A DNA stretch of 64,000 nucleotides from Panopea generosa (GCA_029582155.1 CM055895.1:45156578-45220577), one strand, 5' to 3'; counted from the stretch's first letter, positions 13,430 to 26,185 are shown. Translations and numbers: made by a program. Notes: a model not told the origin generated them from the letters alone.

Positions 13430-13570
13430 CGTAACAGGCGCTCAGATGTAGAGGTCCCGGGTTCTATCCTCGGTAGGTGAACGTTCTCATAGAACTTTTC
13501 TCATGAGCACTCAGTAATGATGAGTTTGACCCAGGAAGCGGACTCGAGAGTGATTAAAAGAAACTGCCAG
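13430..13570 (+). mobile_element. tRNA-derived SINE relic (type with GACTCGAGAGTGATT block)
   Basis: A Pol III B-box-like GGGTTCTATCC near 13458 is followed by a body with ACCCAGGAAGCGGACTCGAG and AGTGATTA. The same order (B box, then AAGTGAACTCAAGAGCGATT) is found at 26015-26180. The 5' head is decayed. Confidence 0.5.
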
Positions 13571-13984
13571 TTTTTATTTCAATGGAGCTAATATGAAATG
13601 GTATAGACTATATACGAATACAACGACTGCTATAATAACAACAAAAAAAAGCCAACAACTACCTTGTCTGCGCTTACATCAACCACCATTTATCGATAGC
13701 AAGCAAAACAATGCCTAAACAATTCACAACAACAACCCTACTGCCATATACCACTACTTTTACACTTACTATTACGCTGCCAACAAGAATGGTTACTATT
13801 TCCACTTTTACAGCATCAGTCAAGTCGAGAACTAACAGCAGCACCAGCAAAAAAAACAAAAACAACAACAACAACAACATAATCGATGATACTTTATAAC
13901 TATAATATAAACGCATACATGTATAGCAACAAAATATGTCTGCAATACCGACAATAGCAATCTGTGACAAATGTTACTCAGTTT

Positions 13985-14225
13985 TAAAAAGGTAATTTGT
14001 TGCTAAAAAATCATGCAATTTTTTACCTGTGAGGAATGTGATTCCATGGTACATACAAAACCGACTTCGATCATAAATTTCCCAGGACCTGTGACATATA
14101 TGCTCGAAATGTGTGACAAATGAGATCTTATTTTTCCCAGCTGTGAGGAATAGGATCCTATTTTTCCCAGGTGGGAAGAATATGATCTGGGAAAAATAAG
14201 GTCCTACAAAGCTATATAGCATATA
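13985..14225 (-). repeat. Dispersed repeat, copy 2 (inverted relative to 11450-11640)
   Basis: Reverse complement carries TAGGACCTTATTTTTCCCAG, then GGAAAAATAGGATCCTATTC and CCTCACAG blocks as in copy 1. It has an additional segment ending in a second CCTCACAG. Confidence 0.6.
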
Positions 14226-14834
14226 ATTCAATTTCCCTGGGTTTATTTTATAAACTATACGTGTAATACAAATACATCGAATTGAAGCTGCTTCTGTTAC
14301 CCCCCCTGCCCCCTCCCCCACGACCTCAGTCAAACACTCCTCAAATATATACAACAACAACATTCACGCTTAGCATTCAATTTCTCCTATATGGTTTTTT
14401 TGTGTGTTCTCCTTTCAATATTACGTCAGCTATCGAACATAATCATTTTTTCTACTTCAGATATTTTATCTTCTTAGATATTTCATATTTTAAAACAGAA
14501 ACATTTTATTGACAACAAAATTTGTTCGAGTTTTATAATATGTTTATTCCGTTACGCTATTACAAGTAACGATCTCGTCTCTAATCGGAAAAAGCCGAGT
14601 GATGTTCCGATTGGTTCATCTCATGATATATCTTCGATCGTTCTGCTACATATGTTTATTTTAGCTACTGATGTTTCTTGTTGGTCGTTATTATCAATGT
14701 ATCGATGTTTGCTTTGTTTGACAGTATTTGCCCTGTAAGATGATATTTATACAAGCTGAACATTCTCTAATATCTAATTGAAATAGATATGTTTTAAACA
14801 TGCAATTTAAACGTTCAGCAACGTTACTTAATAA

Positions 14835-15057
14835 AAAAAGTGTGAATGGGGCTTACCGCCATTTACAATACATTTCAGGTTATACATGGCATATCTAGTT
14901 TTATGAATCTGAGTAAAACTACCGTCAGGTACAAGTAACTGGCAAACTTTCTCACATATTTTTTGTTGAGCGAACGTGACTCGAACCTACGACCTTAGCG
15001 GTGAGAGGTAAGTGATATTGAGACGGCGCCTTAGATCACTCGACCATGGATGACCCT
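14835..15057 (-). mobile_element. tRNA-Leu-derived SINE
   Basis: On the minus strand the head reads TGGTCGAGTGATCTAAGGCG (A box of a tRNA-Leu type) followed by a long variable arm and a B box GTAGGTTCGAGTCACG, then GAGAAAGTTTGCCAGT and a body ending near ATGGCGGTAAGCC. The plus-strand copy at 26264-26473 has the same blocks in the same order. Confidence 0.75.
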
Positions 15058-17228
15058 CTAATAAAAAAAATAACATTTTCAAACACGACAATGATGAATA
15101 TCACGCGTGAGATTGTGTTGTACATTATGTCAGTGTTTTACGAAAGGCATTATGACGCACAATGGTTACATGTATAGCCACATTTGCGCTATGCTTGGGT
15201 CCGATATTGTTAACAGTGTAATTACATACATGGTGTGTCTTTAATCCCATTCAGCAGACACTGCCATATTTTCTTATGTTTTTCCGCTATTAAATACCAT
15301 GTTCAGGTTTGTAGTGGGGCAGCCATCAATATAAGAACATGTTATGGGCTTGAAGGACCGGACAGAAAAATCCATCCCGAGTGATTAGTTTTGTCGAGAA
15401 TGAGCGTTGTACCTTTATGATTCGACGACTCGAAGCATCGAACATCATTTAATGCAAACGTCACCTTCTCCTTAATCTAAAACGAACGGAGGCGCTGAAT
15501 ATTTGTGAATACTCATTCCTTTCACTGTTTTTTTGTTGCCTTAATTGTTATTCCCTTTTTGTTCTGTTGTTTGTACAGTCATCGAACATATATATGCATA
15601 ACGCTTGTTTAATGAAAATATATTAACATAAGCGTATTTGCATTTTACATCATATCGAATCTCGTGTGCTGTCCAAACAAGATATTTTTCAACGTGAAGT
15701 TTAGCATAAAGTCATGTATAAAACACTTCTCCAACGGAATTTGTCTTACATGCAAACTTTCTACAACTGTTGTTCCTACGTCATTTCTCCTATCTTGGGT
15801 ATTGTATATAAGTCTCACGAAGCAGCCGAGCTTTGCTCTTTGTTCTAAAAACAATTAAGTCTAGGATCCACGTATGTCAAGATGTTGGTGAAAGTACCTA
15901 GAACTTAAAACGGGATCTTCTGTAAGGCGACTGTATCTTCACTGGATTAAGCTGTGAAACGGCCTAGCTTGAAACTATGTTAAACAATTTTGTTCAAACT
16001 ATGTTATATATAAATTTTCCTCATGCTTCTTGCCTAATGAACTCCAACAAAAATGAAATGATTCTCATATTTAGAAATCATACAAACAAATGATCCAACT
16101 TATCATCTATATACTGTATAATGTTTCCAACCCTTACAGTGTTGGACTAACGCTTGTTCAACACTATTTTATATGATGAGACCAGCTGTTCAGACAACGT
16201 GTCTGGAAAGCACGTGTTTAAGAATTGTTTTGAACTCAAACGAAAACTATTTGCTTGGAACAATGCTCAGTTCCAGCATTAAAATACATTTATATGTTTA
16301 AAAACTAAGTTAATGCACATGAACATATATTTGAGGACGGTTTCAAACTTAAAGCATCAAACCTTACTAGTGTGCATGAAACAATCCCCAATTCCAGTAC
16401 AAAAGTTATTCCTACGAGTTTTAAATACCAAGTCTTCCCAAAGCCTTGAGCCATAAAGAATCTTTGTCGTAAAGTTTGATTATATTAATCATTGATTATA
16501 ATATTATCATTAATCTTTTTATGATAGATTATCTTTTATATATACTTACAAAAAAGTACACTTTATTATTTCTTTTTATAATTATTGCTATATACAGGCA
16601 TTTATAGTATAAAAACGACATTATTTTAAAAATAACAGAAATGTATCCGCACGTAAAATGCACAAAAACTGGCGGGTTGACGAGCTTGTTCTTTTTAAAG
16701 GCAGTACAATGACACTTCTACGTTTTATAAAGAACATGTCCTCAAATAGAAGTCAGTCTTATTGCAGCATACCAAGTTTCATAAAACTTAATAAGTGCAA
16801 GAGTCTTACATGTACCCCCGTGGAAATATAGTAGCGCAACTGTGTAGTGAGACGTACAACACAGCATTACGATATTTCCACAGCATATGGTTTTGCATAC
16901 AGCTTTGCTTTGCTTTGCCATAAAGTATTTTTTATATCATTTCTATGATAGAAGCCATTAACCACCATGCCTACAATATTAGGGTTTTCTTCAACATAAG
17001 GCAATTTCTCCCATATACGCAAGGATTTTGTATCTTTGTGCCGATCGCATTTTTATGAAATGAAATAAAGCTTGGATTAAAGTTGAAGTTTATTTATATA
17101 GTTGTATACGGTGTTTGCATATTAATACTTTGTCTGACTACCCGTGTGCCAGTCTGGAGGTCACTCAGTGCAAACACAAAACTTTACAATAAAAATCTAC
17201 AAATGCTTTTCTACGAACTATAATTCAT
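15058..17228. other. Intergenic DNA downstream of the sulfotransferase
   Basis: AT-rich, no array or credible gene. Minus-strand AATAAAC near 17087-17093 could be the poly(A) signal of the sulfotransferase. Confidence 0.4.
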
Positions 17229-18329
17229 TCACCAGTCAAATGTTTTATTTATTAATTGAAAGAATTTTTCATTGTGCTCCTTGAAGTACGCTTTTAGCAA
17301 TTTGCTCGTGTGTGATTTCAATTCTTTTTGCTTTACTCGGCCTCTGTCGTTACCATAGCAACTCATCCCATCCTGAGATTTTACACAATAGAACTGTTTC
17401 TCATCATTATAAACAAAAAAGTCATTCTTAATCACAGATCTAAGTCCCAAGAAAGATTCCACACGCTTTAAAGTAGTCACGGGGTTTCCTTTAAACTCAT
17501 CAGCATTAATCAACAATATTTGATCCAGAGAGAAATATTTCAAATACCTTTGCATGGGTACGTCGTAAGTAGAAAGTTTTATTTCATTATTGTTCTCATT
17601 AACTTTATCTGTGTTCTGATCAATAACTCTGTCATCAACCGCTGCCATCTTTGTTAGATTTTGTGCCACGAACTTAGACTGTCCCTGAAAGAAGTGAAAT
17701 GCAAATGCTGACAACATTCTCGCGATGGGTTCTCGAACCAACAAAATCATTTTTAGACTGTTATTAAATTTATACAATTGTTCAGGCACATCTTTGCTCG
17801 TAAAATAGAGCGGACTCTTAGTGACGGTTATTTGGTTGGAATAACTACACGGCATCTGTCGTATGTACCACTTTAAATTTTGTTTCTTTTTTAAGAAATA
17901 ATTTATTTCATAAATTGGTTTATTTTTAATGACGATATCCGGATGCATGCTCATGAAATCTAAAAGTTCACGTGTCCCACACTTTTTTACACCAATAATA
18001 ATGCACTGAGGTACGCGGCGAATGCACGTTTCATTCAAAGGCTTTACAAACTTCGAATTGTGAATCGTTTTGATATCTGAAAACAGCTTCGTCTCGTCGT
18101 ATGTTACTTTGTCTTTCTGTTTAAAGGTATCGTAGCGATGATGTAAATGTTTTGCAGCCAAGTTATGAAACTCCTCCGGGTGATGTGTCTCTTTAAAACT
18201 GGTTAAGTCGTCACTTTGTAATTTTATTAAAACAGTAGAACTATGATTATACCAGGCACCCAAACTTGCCACACATATAATCCCTATCACAGTTATTGAG
18301 CATTTTTTATATTCGGAACACAGCCACAT
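17229..18329 (-). CDS. Heparan sulfate 3-O-sulfotransferase-like Golgi enzyme
   Basis: Intronless frame of 366 residues starting at ATG 18327-18329; an in-frame stop lies upstream and no earlier ATG occurs. Short cytoplasmic tail, one signal anchor at about residues 10-28 (ITVIGIICVASLGAW), a stem, then a Sulfotransfer_1-type domain: type II Golgi topology. The 5'-phosphosulfate (PAPS) loop is GVKKCGTRE at 113-121, very close to the GVRKGGTRALL form of HS3ST enzymes. E141 in KPIYEINYF sits where HS3STs have the catalytic glutamate of the EVHFF motif. TKSP at 170-173 and the 3'-phosphate motif REPIARMLSA at 199-208 follow. C315 and C324 (FYCVKSQDGMSC) match the conserved C-terminal disulfide pair. 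Length is normal for the family. N-glycosylation sequons at N99, N189, N224 and N361. Known family role: transfer of sulfate from PAPS to glucosamine of heparan sulfate. The exact acceptor is not provable; an asparagine-rich loop (about 240-250) is an unusual insert. Confidence 0.85.
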   Translation of the reverse strand: MWLCSEYKKCSITVIGIICVASLGAWYNHSSTVLIKLQSDDLTSFKETHHPEEFHNLAAKHLHHRYDTFKQKDKVTYDETKLFSDIKTIHNSKFVKPLNETCIRRVPQCIIIGVKKCGTRELLDFMSMHPDIVIKNKPIYEINYFLKKKQNLKWYIRQMPCSYSNQITVTKSPLYFTSKDVPEQLYKFNNSLKMILLVREPIARMLSAFAFHFFQGQSKFVAQNLTKMAAVDDRVIDQNTDKVNENNNEIKLSTYDVPMQRYLKYFSLDQILLINADEFKGNPVTTLKRVESFLGLRSVIKNDFFVYNDEKQFYCVKSQDGMSCYGNDRGRVKQKELKSHTSKLLKAYFKEHNEKFFQLINKTFDW

Positions 18330-18957
18330 TCCGAAAAATGTATACCTCACAATGTGCTCTGACAGAATTTAAATCCTTTTCGTCCATTAATGTGGTGAAC
18401 GCTTTGAATAATGCATTATAAAAACATTTCCAAGTAATATTGCCAATACTAAAATACAGTGTTTCTTCCTTACAAATCTCAAGAGAGATTCGTTCCTAAA
18501 TGATGCGGTGCGCCTACTAATCGTTTTCAATTTCAAATTGAAAGACGGGTCGATTATTACGAGTACGTGTGTATGCTATAGGGCTGTCATGTCATAATTA
18601 TACTCGCTATTCGTATGTATTGTCCATATACAAACTTATAATAAAACTGAAATGTTTTATCATTAATAATTAATCAACTACCATCGTAAACATAAAGCTT
18701 ATTCAAACGAAAGAATTCCCCAGCGGAAATAGGCATTCAAAAGCAATTTAGTAAAGGAAAAAGAATTCTCTAAAGTCCTAATGCATTTTTATTCATTAAT
18801 GATGAGGCAGTAGTACAACCCACCACATATAAATAAATATTAACAAGATAGTATTCTAAATTCAAAACCATTTGAAAACAAGCGGACCATACAATTGCGA
18901 CGGTCTATATAGTTATTAATGTTTCAGTTGAAATAAGATGTATGTTTCCTTTGCTTT
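18330..18957. other. Upstream region of the sulfotransferase gene
   Basis: Non-repetitive DNA. It would hold the promoter of the minus-strand gene, but I see no distinctive motif. Confidence 0.35.
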
Positions 18958-19280
18958 GACCGCAGCGGTGGTCAAGGGGTAGAGCGTCCGCCTCGCATGC
19001 GGAAGGTCGTGGGTTTGATCCCCGACCGGGTCATACCAATGACTTGAAAAATGGTACTAGAGTGTGATAGCACTCAGAAAGTAGACACCGTCGCGATATA
19101 ACTGAAAAATTGTTGAAAGGTACACTACGTCATGCAACAACAGCAACAACAACAACAGCATCAGTAACAGAATCAATAACATCATCAGCAACAATAGCAA
19201 CAGAATCAGCAACATCAACAGCATCAACAACAGCAACATCAACAAAAACCGCAGCTACAGCAACAACAACGACGTTTTGC
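18958..19280 (+). mobile_element. tRNA-Ala-like SINE with (CAR)n tail, internally deleted
   Basis: Head with A box (GTGGTCAAGGGGTAGAGCG), anticodon arm matching Ala-CGC (TCCGC-CTCGCAT-GCGGA) and B box GGGTTTGATCCCCG. The acceptor arm pairs only partly, so it is not a working tRNA. Then AATGGTACTAGA, and directly the SINE 3' end (CACCGTCGCGATATAACTGA). The central domain present at 36740-37045 is missing. The tail is a 140-bp CAA/CAG/CAT mixture. Confidence 0.75.
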
Positions 19281-20071
19281 TTTTGTACTATGTACATAAA
19301 ACTTAACCAATAAAACCGAGCATGCTATATTCCTCCGTTGTTTGCGTTCAAGGACGCAGCCATTACCTGATATACAACATATAGTTATACTAAATACAGT
19401 GCAAACATATGGCTGAAGAAGTGACAACAGAGGGCCATTGCCTTGGAACGGTCAGCAACAAAGATATGGCGATTTTAACGATTCTAAGATGTCTGTGACA
19501 TAAAAATTCACCTTTAGACGTTTTGGAACATGATGGCAGACACTTACGTATTGCATAATGCTATTTGTTGCGAACTGTTTTAATTATATTCATAACTACA
19601 TATTTCAAATTTTATTTAATTAAAGCAAATATTACAAATATATATAAACTATGTTTTTTATATTTACCTGACATTGGCAAAAAATGCTTATTAGTCACCG
19701 GTGTTTGTTGCTTATTGATTGGTACTTATTGATGTTGGAAATATCAGGCAAATAACTTGGGTACCATGAACAAAATCAACAAAGCATTGCAATTTACATA
19801 ACTTTCGTTGCGAACTAGCGGCTTTTGAAACGTATAAATAATAAATAGTCGGGTAAACTCTTTTAATTTTAAATCATATATTTCCAATTGATCGTCCATG
19901 ACTGATTCCTTCAGTGCATTTACTATCCTATAATTGATCTGAATCAAGAGCGACGATCCCTCCGCCAATTGCGCACGTGACGTTGTTTGTCCAAGTAATA
20001 CAATGTAGCTTAACTCTAGCTATTATCATCACACAGATACAGAATTTTTTTTGAATGTCAACTGCTAGTCT

Positions 20072-20127
20072 GTTAGCCCTCGATGGCATAAATAGATGCT
20101 TAATATGCATCCAATCAATCGATTTTT
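20072..20127 (+). mobile_element. 3' end fragment of the SINE family found intact at 31413-31700
   Basis: AGTCTGTTAGCCCTCGATGG followed by CATAAA and a tail with CCAATCAATC. It matches the reverse complement of the 31413-31470 end of the intact copy. 5' truncated, as is usual for retroposons. Confidence 0.65.
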
Positions 20128-20789
20128 AATAAAAAGCAATGAATGAAATCATAAATGCTGTGTTCATGGAGTTCAATGAATTTGATTTTGCTACTGTTAT
20201 TTTAACAATTTGATATTGAGGACGTATTATATAGCATAGTTTGAAATTAACGAAATGACTGTATTTGACTGCACTTAATATGTGAATTTTCTAAACAAAA
20301 ACAAAATATTGTTTTAAAGTCTGAAAAAAATGTAATTTTTGCACAAAACTTTTTGTTTAACCATCGTTGTTTCGACTTTTCACCATTGTTGTTTCATTGT
20401 TTCGATTTTACTTAATTTAATAAATATGCTGTGGTGGCCACCAAAGGGACACCGTGATTTACTGTCCTCCCAGTTGTTGTCATGGCCTTATAATACTGAC
20501 GACATTATATTATTGAAACTTTATAGCAAAACTATTAATTGCCTTTCAAGAAATATGTTATATTTGAATTAAGGTAACAACGTTTCATTTAAATATCCTG
20601 CTTTTCGGTATTATGGGCTGTAGCGTCAGATAAATATTCGTCAGAGCTGTTCCATCCATGCTAGATTGGTGCCATATTTGATGTCTGTTGGCGTTAATCT
20701 TACAGTACGCGGCGGCTCGCACGGGATAACGTTTGGTGTTAAAGTTGATGTTAATCCGATTATATATTTTACTTTTGATATCTGAACAA

Positions 20790-20985
20790 AACAAACTCAT
20801 GCCTTTGAAAACAGTGCAGGAAGAGTTCAGATTGCTCGTTACGAACACTTCCTGCACTGTTTTCCACTCTGTCAGTTAATATTAACATAATTCACCAAAT
20901 AATTCTAAAGCCTTCTATATTAGAGGTGTCAAAAGGTGTCAATATTAGAGGTGTCCAAAAGTGTCTATATGAAGTAAAGGGTTAA
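20790..20985. mobile_element. piggyBac-like MITE, right-hand fragment
   Basis: Shares about 190 bp with the complete copy at 37310-37518. It includes a hairpin with the perfect 17-bp arms GAAAACAGTGCAGGAAG / CTTCCTGCACTGTTTTC and the right end GAAGTAAAGGG followed by TTAA (20982-20985). The hairpin tip has lost about 9 bp relative to the other copy, a 20-bp block near 20920-20950 is duplicated, and the left end is absent. Confidence 0.7.
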
Positions 20986-21251
20986 TATACACGTATCTTG
21001 TATACCAGCTTAAACAAGTTAAGCTACATGAGGTCATATACATATGTAAACCTAAGATGACTACCGTATCTGTTAACATGAAAGACACTTTTCATGCTCT
21101 TACGCATAAAACAATGATTGTTAAAGCTACACTTTTATGTCACGATTTCAATGAATTATCAGATGGCATTTTTGTTTTCCAATCAAGAAATAATTAGAAT
21201 GTGTGCCAAATATGTTTTAATATATTACAAAATCGAAATAAAATTTTATAT

Positions 21252-21696
21252 ACATAATGTAATAATTCATTTAGATATATAACTCGTTTTAATACTATGA
21301 CGAGAAGTCGGTGCTAATCAGTTCACTGTAGTTCTGATCTAGAGTGATTTTTCGATTTTTTAAATCATTTTTTAAAGCTTTGAATAGGGGTTGCATTAGC
21401 AACTCTTTTTTCTCCTCACATTGTGATCATATATACTTTTAATAACATTTTAGACTATATGTCAAGATTAATATACACAATGTAATAATTCATTTAGATA
21501 TATAACTCGTTTTAGTACTATGACGAGAAGTCGGTGCTAATCAGTTCACTGTAGTTCTGATCTAGAGTGATTTTTCGATTTTTTAAATCATTTTTTTAAG
21601 CTTTGAATAGGGGTTGCATTAGCAACTCTTTTTTCTCCTCACATTGTGATCATATATACTTTTAATAACATTTTAGACTATATGTCAAGATTAACA
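21252..21696. repeat. Recent 223-bp tandem duplication
   Basis: Two copies at a 223-bp offset, differing by only a handful of bases (for example TTTTAATACTATG versus TTTTAGTACTATG, and one extra T in a T run). No coding capacity. Confidence 0.9.
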
Positions 21697-23734
21697 CCGG
21701 CCTCTCTTTTTTTACTGTGTAAATAGCCGTTAACATTTGTATTATTAAATAGATTGCGTTTAATATTATGCAAGTTTATCAATAAACATGCAGATATATA
21801 AACGGATGTGTGATAAAATGTTAAAAACATGTTTTGACATTTTTTAATTATTGTCTCTTATAATTTTCTCTATATAATGGTATGGTTATTTGTTAGATAT
21901 AAGGATTGTTTTATATGATGTATATACTATGTATTAACAATGATGAGACTTAATAAAGAATAAAACCCCTACAATAACATTAAGTAAACCACATCATAAT
22001 GCATTAAAATGCAAACTAATTAATAAATCTTATTATTGCGTTTGCTTAGCACAACAAGATCGCGAGTGTTTATAGTCTAACTTCCTGAAAACATGTAATT
22101 AATTAAAATGATATGCGTTTCACGACAACAACGTTATACTAAAGGAAAGGGACAACAATGAAAGCGAAGAATTTGCGAAGAAACGACAATAATAACTGTA
22201 ACGTAAACGTAGATAGTTTGTCTTGTTTTATTATGTGGCAACGGGGAAAGTGTTTGTTCACCAAACCTTACCCATTTCACCAGCATCACTTTATACATTG
22301 CAGCGATGTCAAAGCAATATTACCTGCTTAGAAATGCGACAGTTTATACTTGTGTACGAGGTATAAAAAATTATATATTTCAGAAAAATCATTTGTTCAA
22401 AGAAAGCTTTGTTAGCATAACGGTCCGTTTAGCTGAATAGTGTACACTATCTTTTAAATTCAATAATTTCATGTCAAGGACAATGAGGCATAGAAAATGA
22501 TCGACTTTTTGCTGTGATTGTCAGTAAATTGTTATCTTGCATGTATTATATCCCAAATACCATTATTCCAAAAAGTCCTCTTAACGTGAAATGAAGCTGA
22601 CGGTGCTTTGTGTGGTTCAAAGCATTGTTAAAGGACTTGCCGCCTAACACAAAATATGTCTGAGGTTGAAAGAATCAAATGTTTGACATTTTCTATGATA
22701 ATCTAATAAAGATTTCATGCAGCTATATTCATTAACCAAATAAGTCCTGTGTCATGTAATCGGTGTTGAATGAGAGTTTGAAAGAACTGTTTTCTCTTGA
22801 AAACGTTTAATGAATTTATTGTGAAAGTGGTTTATTATTTTTTTGTTGCTGTTGTTTGAGGATTTACGCCTATTTTTAACAGATCATCTGTTATTGAACG
22901 GCACTTAAACATAATTATTTTATCCAGTCTGCCAGGTTGTAAACGAATACTACTCATCTATCTCCATATGTTGCTACACGCCCTCACATGCATTATCAGC
23001 CGACAATATAGAAGAAGGTTAAAAACAATCTCAACATTGCTCATGGTTTGATGTGCCGGAGGCGGCCTACTGCAAGCTTGAATACTTCGAAGCAATAAAA
23101 CATGTGATGTGAAGGTAGCGAGTCCCACAGTACGGAGGGGCGTTCAATAAGTACAGTTATATTTGTATGAAAAATAAAATTAACAAATGATATCTAATTA
23201 TATTTGATTATTATCTTCAAAGTAATCTGTTTTAAAAAGAATATTCTTTTTCAATTTTTCAATCACTTTAACAACTCCCGAAATATGTCTTTACAGTCTG
23301 TTTTGTGTACCCATCAGACACCGAAATACAACGCTTCTGTTGGCGATGCAAATCAGTCATCTATTTTGCTGGCGTATTTATGCTGCCAAACTTTCTATAG
23401 GGCTCGAAATAGTGATATCTGATTCGTAATTCGTATATCATTTCACGTGAATTTTGATAAAATTTAAAATATCTCTAATTTGGCCGCTTTAAAATGCAAT
23501 TATCTTAAATAGCCACATATTGTATTTTAAAATTTTACGTCTTACATCCTTTGAATGTAGATATAAAATAGCAAGCACGTGAATATTTCTGTTTTGCAAC
23601 ATGCGCGTAGGCATGGTGGTGAATATGTAAGAGAATAGTGTGGCGAGATTATTGTGTTTTGTACCGTTACGTATTTTGGTGTGACAACAAGGAACAAAGT
23701 GCAAGGCTGGGTATATCGGATATGAGGTATGAAC
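21697..23734. other. Non-repetitive AT-rich DNA
   Basis: No gene, array or element recognised. Confidence 0.4.
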
Positions 23735-24527
23735 TCACTTGTTGCTGTTCGGCTACCGGTCATTCCAAGGGGATGAATCAACTTATAGCATCGTTGTTGA
23801 TCTAAGTTGCTGTTCGGCTACCTGTCATTCCAAGGGGATGAACCAACTTATGGCATCGTTGTTGATCTAAGTTGGTGTTCGGCTACCGGTCATTCCAAGG
23901 GGATGAACCAACTTATGGCATCGTTGTTGATCTATGTTGGTGTAAGGCTACCGGTCATTCCAAGGGGATGAACCAACTTATGGCATCGTTGTTGATCTAA
24001 GTTGCTGTTCGGCTACCGGTTATTCCAAGGGGATGAACCAACTTATGGCATCGTTGTTGATCCAAGTTGGTGTTCGGCTTCCGGGCATTTCAAGGGGATG
24101 AACCAACTTATGGCATCGTTGTTGATCTAAGTTGCTTTCGGCTACCGGTCATTTCAAGGGGATGAACCAACTTATGGCATCGTTGTTGATCTAAGTTGGT
24201 GTTCGGCTACCGGTCATTCCAAGGGGATGAACGACTTATGGAATCGTTGTTGATCTAAGTTGCTGTTCGGCTACGGTCATTCCAAGGGGATGAACCAACT
24301 TATGGCATCGTTGTTGATCTAAGTTGCTGTTCGGCTACCGGTTATTCCATGGGGATGATCCAACTCATGGCATCGTTGTTGATCTAAGTTGCTGTTCGGC
24401 TACCTGTCATTCCAAGGGGATGAACCAACTTATGGCATCGTTGTTGATCTAAGTTGGTGTTCGGCTACCTATCATTCCAAGGGGATGAACCAGCTTATGA
24501 CACCGTTGTTGATCTAAGTTGCTGTTG
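23735..24527. repeat. 65-bp minisatellite with internal inverted repeat
   Basis: Twelve copies at a 65-bp spacing, with CGGCTACCGGTCATTCCAAG as a marker. Many units carry ACCAACTT and AAGTTGGT 19 bp apart, so each can form a hairpin. Copies are over 90% alike by eye. Confidence 0.93.
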
Positions 24528-26000
24528 TACTTGCTCCTTTCGGGAAAAACATCCAAACGCCATATAAAGCATTACACGTGAAGCACACAATGTGTGTGTA
24601 GTTTTAGGAAAACACTATATCTCCATCACTGTTATATAAACACAAAACGTGAAACCACTGACAAGAGAAAACTGTGGACATACGGTTGTAATGGTTGCAC
24701 TATATGTGTCACTTATGAAAGAATACAGTCACTTTTAGATTAAGAAATTGTACAACCATTTATTTATTGATATGCTTGTATAAACTCTTCCGTAATAAAT
24801 GTATGGTAAAGAGAACGTTTAAAAAGCTTGTGTAACACCAACATTTGTTTCGTATACTTAAATGCAGTTCTTCTAGAGCCAGTCTAAAACTATAATATCA
24901 CTGAAATTTTAAGTCTAAAAACCAATCTTATTTTTCTTTGATTTAATATCTTTTTAGTATTTATAATATGTATACACTTAAAGATCTTGGTGAAACCGGG
25001 TCCATGTATGTCTGCTGTCAACTTTGCTTCTCGCTGCCCTCGCAACGTGCACATATCGGTCACAGAGTATTAAACGATAACTAAATTTTCGTGACCAACA
25101 TGTAAACGGAAGAGGCATACGTGGCTTTAACATTATAAGATATTAGTCTAACCTAGAATCTGAAACCTCCCGAATCAGGTCTATTGACCTCCAAATGAAT
25201 AGCAGGGAATTCTAATGCCTGTCCAACAATTCATAGCAATTGAGCGCTTATTAAACAATGTCGTCATTCAAACATTCAGTTGACGCAAATGACCAATCAA
25301 CGTGCTCAAAATTTGCTTTCCTAACGTTTCTATTTAACAGAACTTATCGGGAGGGCTGGGTCCATACTACAGACAAATTGAATATACTGTTAAAATCGAG
25401 TATTTGGATGCGATATATCACATAATTCACAGTACAAGATTGTAATAAACCTATGACATAATTTGATATTGAAAGTATTGTAATATTACTTCCGAATCAT
25501 CGCTCGGTGTTTTCGGCACAACTCGGCTCTCGTACGTGAAATGACGAGCTATTTTTCAACTTGCCCTTTGGCAAGGTAAAATACTGTCATTTTGAAACGT
25601 TACGTCATTTTACTCGTTCCTTACTGGGAAACTTGATTAATGAATTGTAAATGTATCATTCTCCTGTGACATGTGATAACACAATTTTCCTGCGTAATGT
25701 GATAGCTGAAATCTTACGTTTGTGCTCGTTTGTATTTTAATCTGCTGAACATCGCATAATACATTTTACCACATAGTTTAATAAATTTAATAATAAACGA
25801 GCACTCATATAAGATCCCCTTTTTATCTTCTTCAGCTATACCAGAATGCTTAACAGTGTTCACTGATATGGTCTAGTAAGCTATTTAATTCTGAGTGTGG
25901 TACATGTAAAATATACACTTTATGCAACCGTGGCTCTATTATAACATTAACAGTAAAATGTAGAGATAGTTGAAACATATATAATAATTTTGTTTGAGGT
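24528..26000. other. Non-repetitive intergenic DNA
   Basis: No gene or repeat recognised. Confidence 0.4.
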
Positions 26001-26009
26001 TATCACATA

Positions 26010-26185
26010 CAACCAGCGGGATGGTAGTGTTGTGGATCAGTGTTGGCTGCTCACGTCAGAGATTGAGGGTTCGATCCCAAGCTCGATCCTATTTCTTTAA
26101 AAAAAACACACACACTAAGTACTGGTCTTATCAAGAAAGTGAACTCAAGAGCGATTCATATAAGCTCTGCACTTATGTAAATGTG
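26010..26185 (+). mobile_element. tRNA-derived SINE relic related to 13430-13570
   Basis: GGATGGTAGTGTTGTGGATC (A-box region) and B box GAGGGTTCGATCCC, then AAGTGAACTCAAGAGCGATT and AAGCTCTGCA. The open frame through it (25994-26281) is not a gene. Confidence 0.55.
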
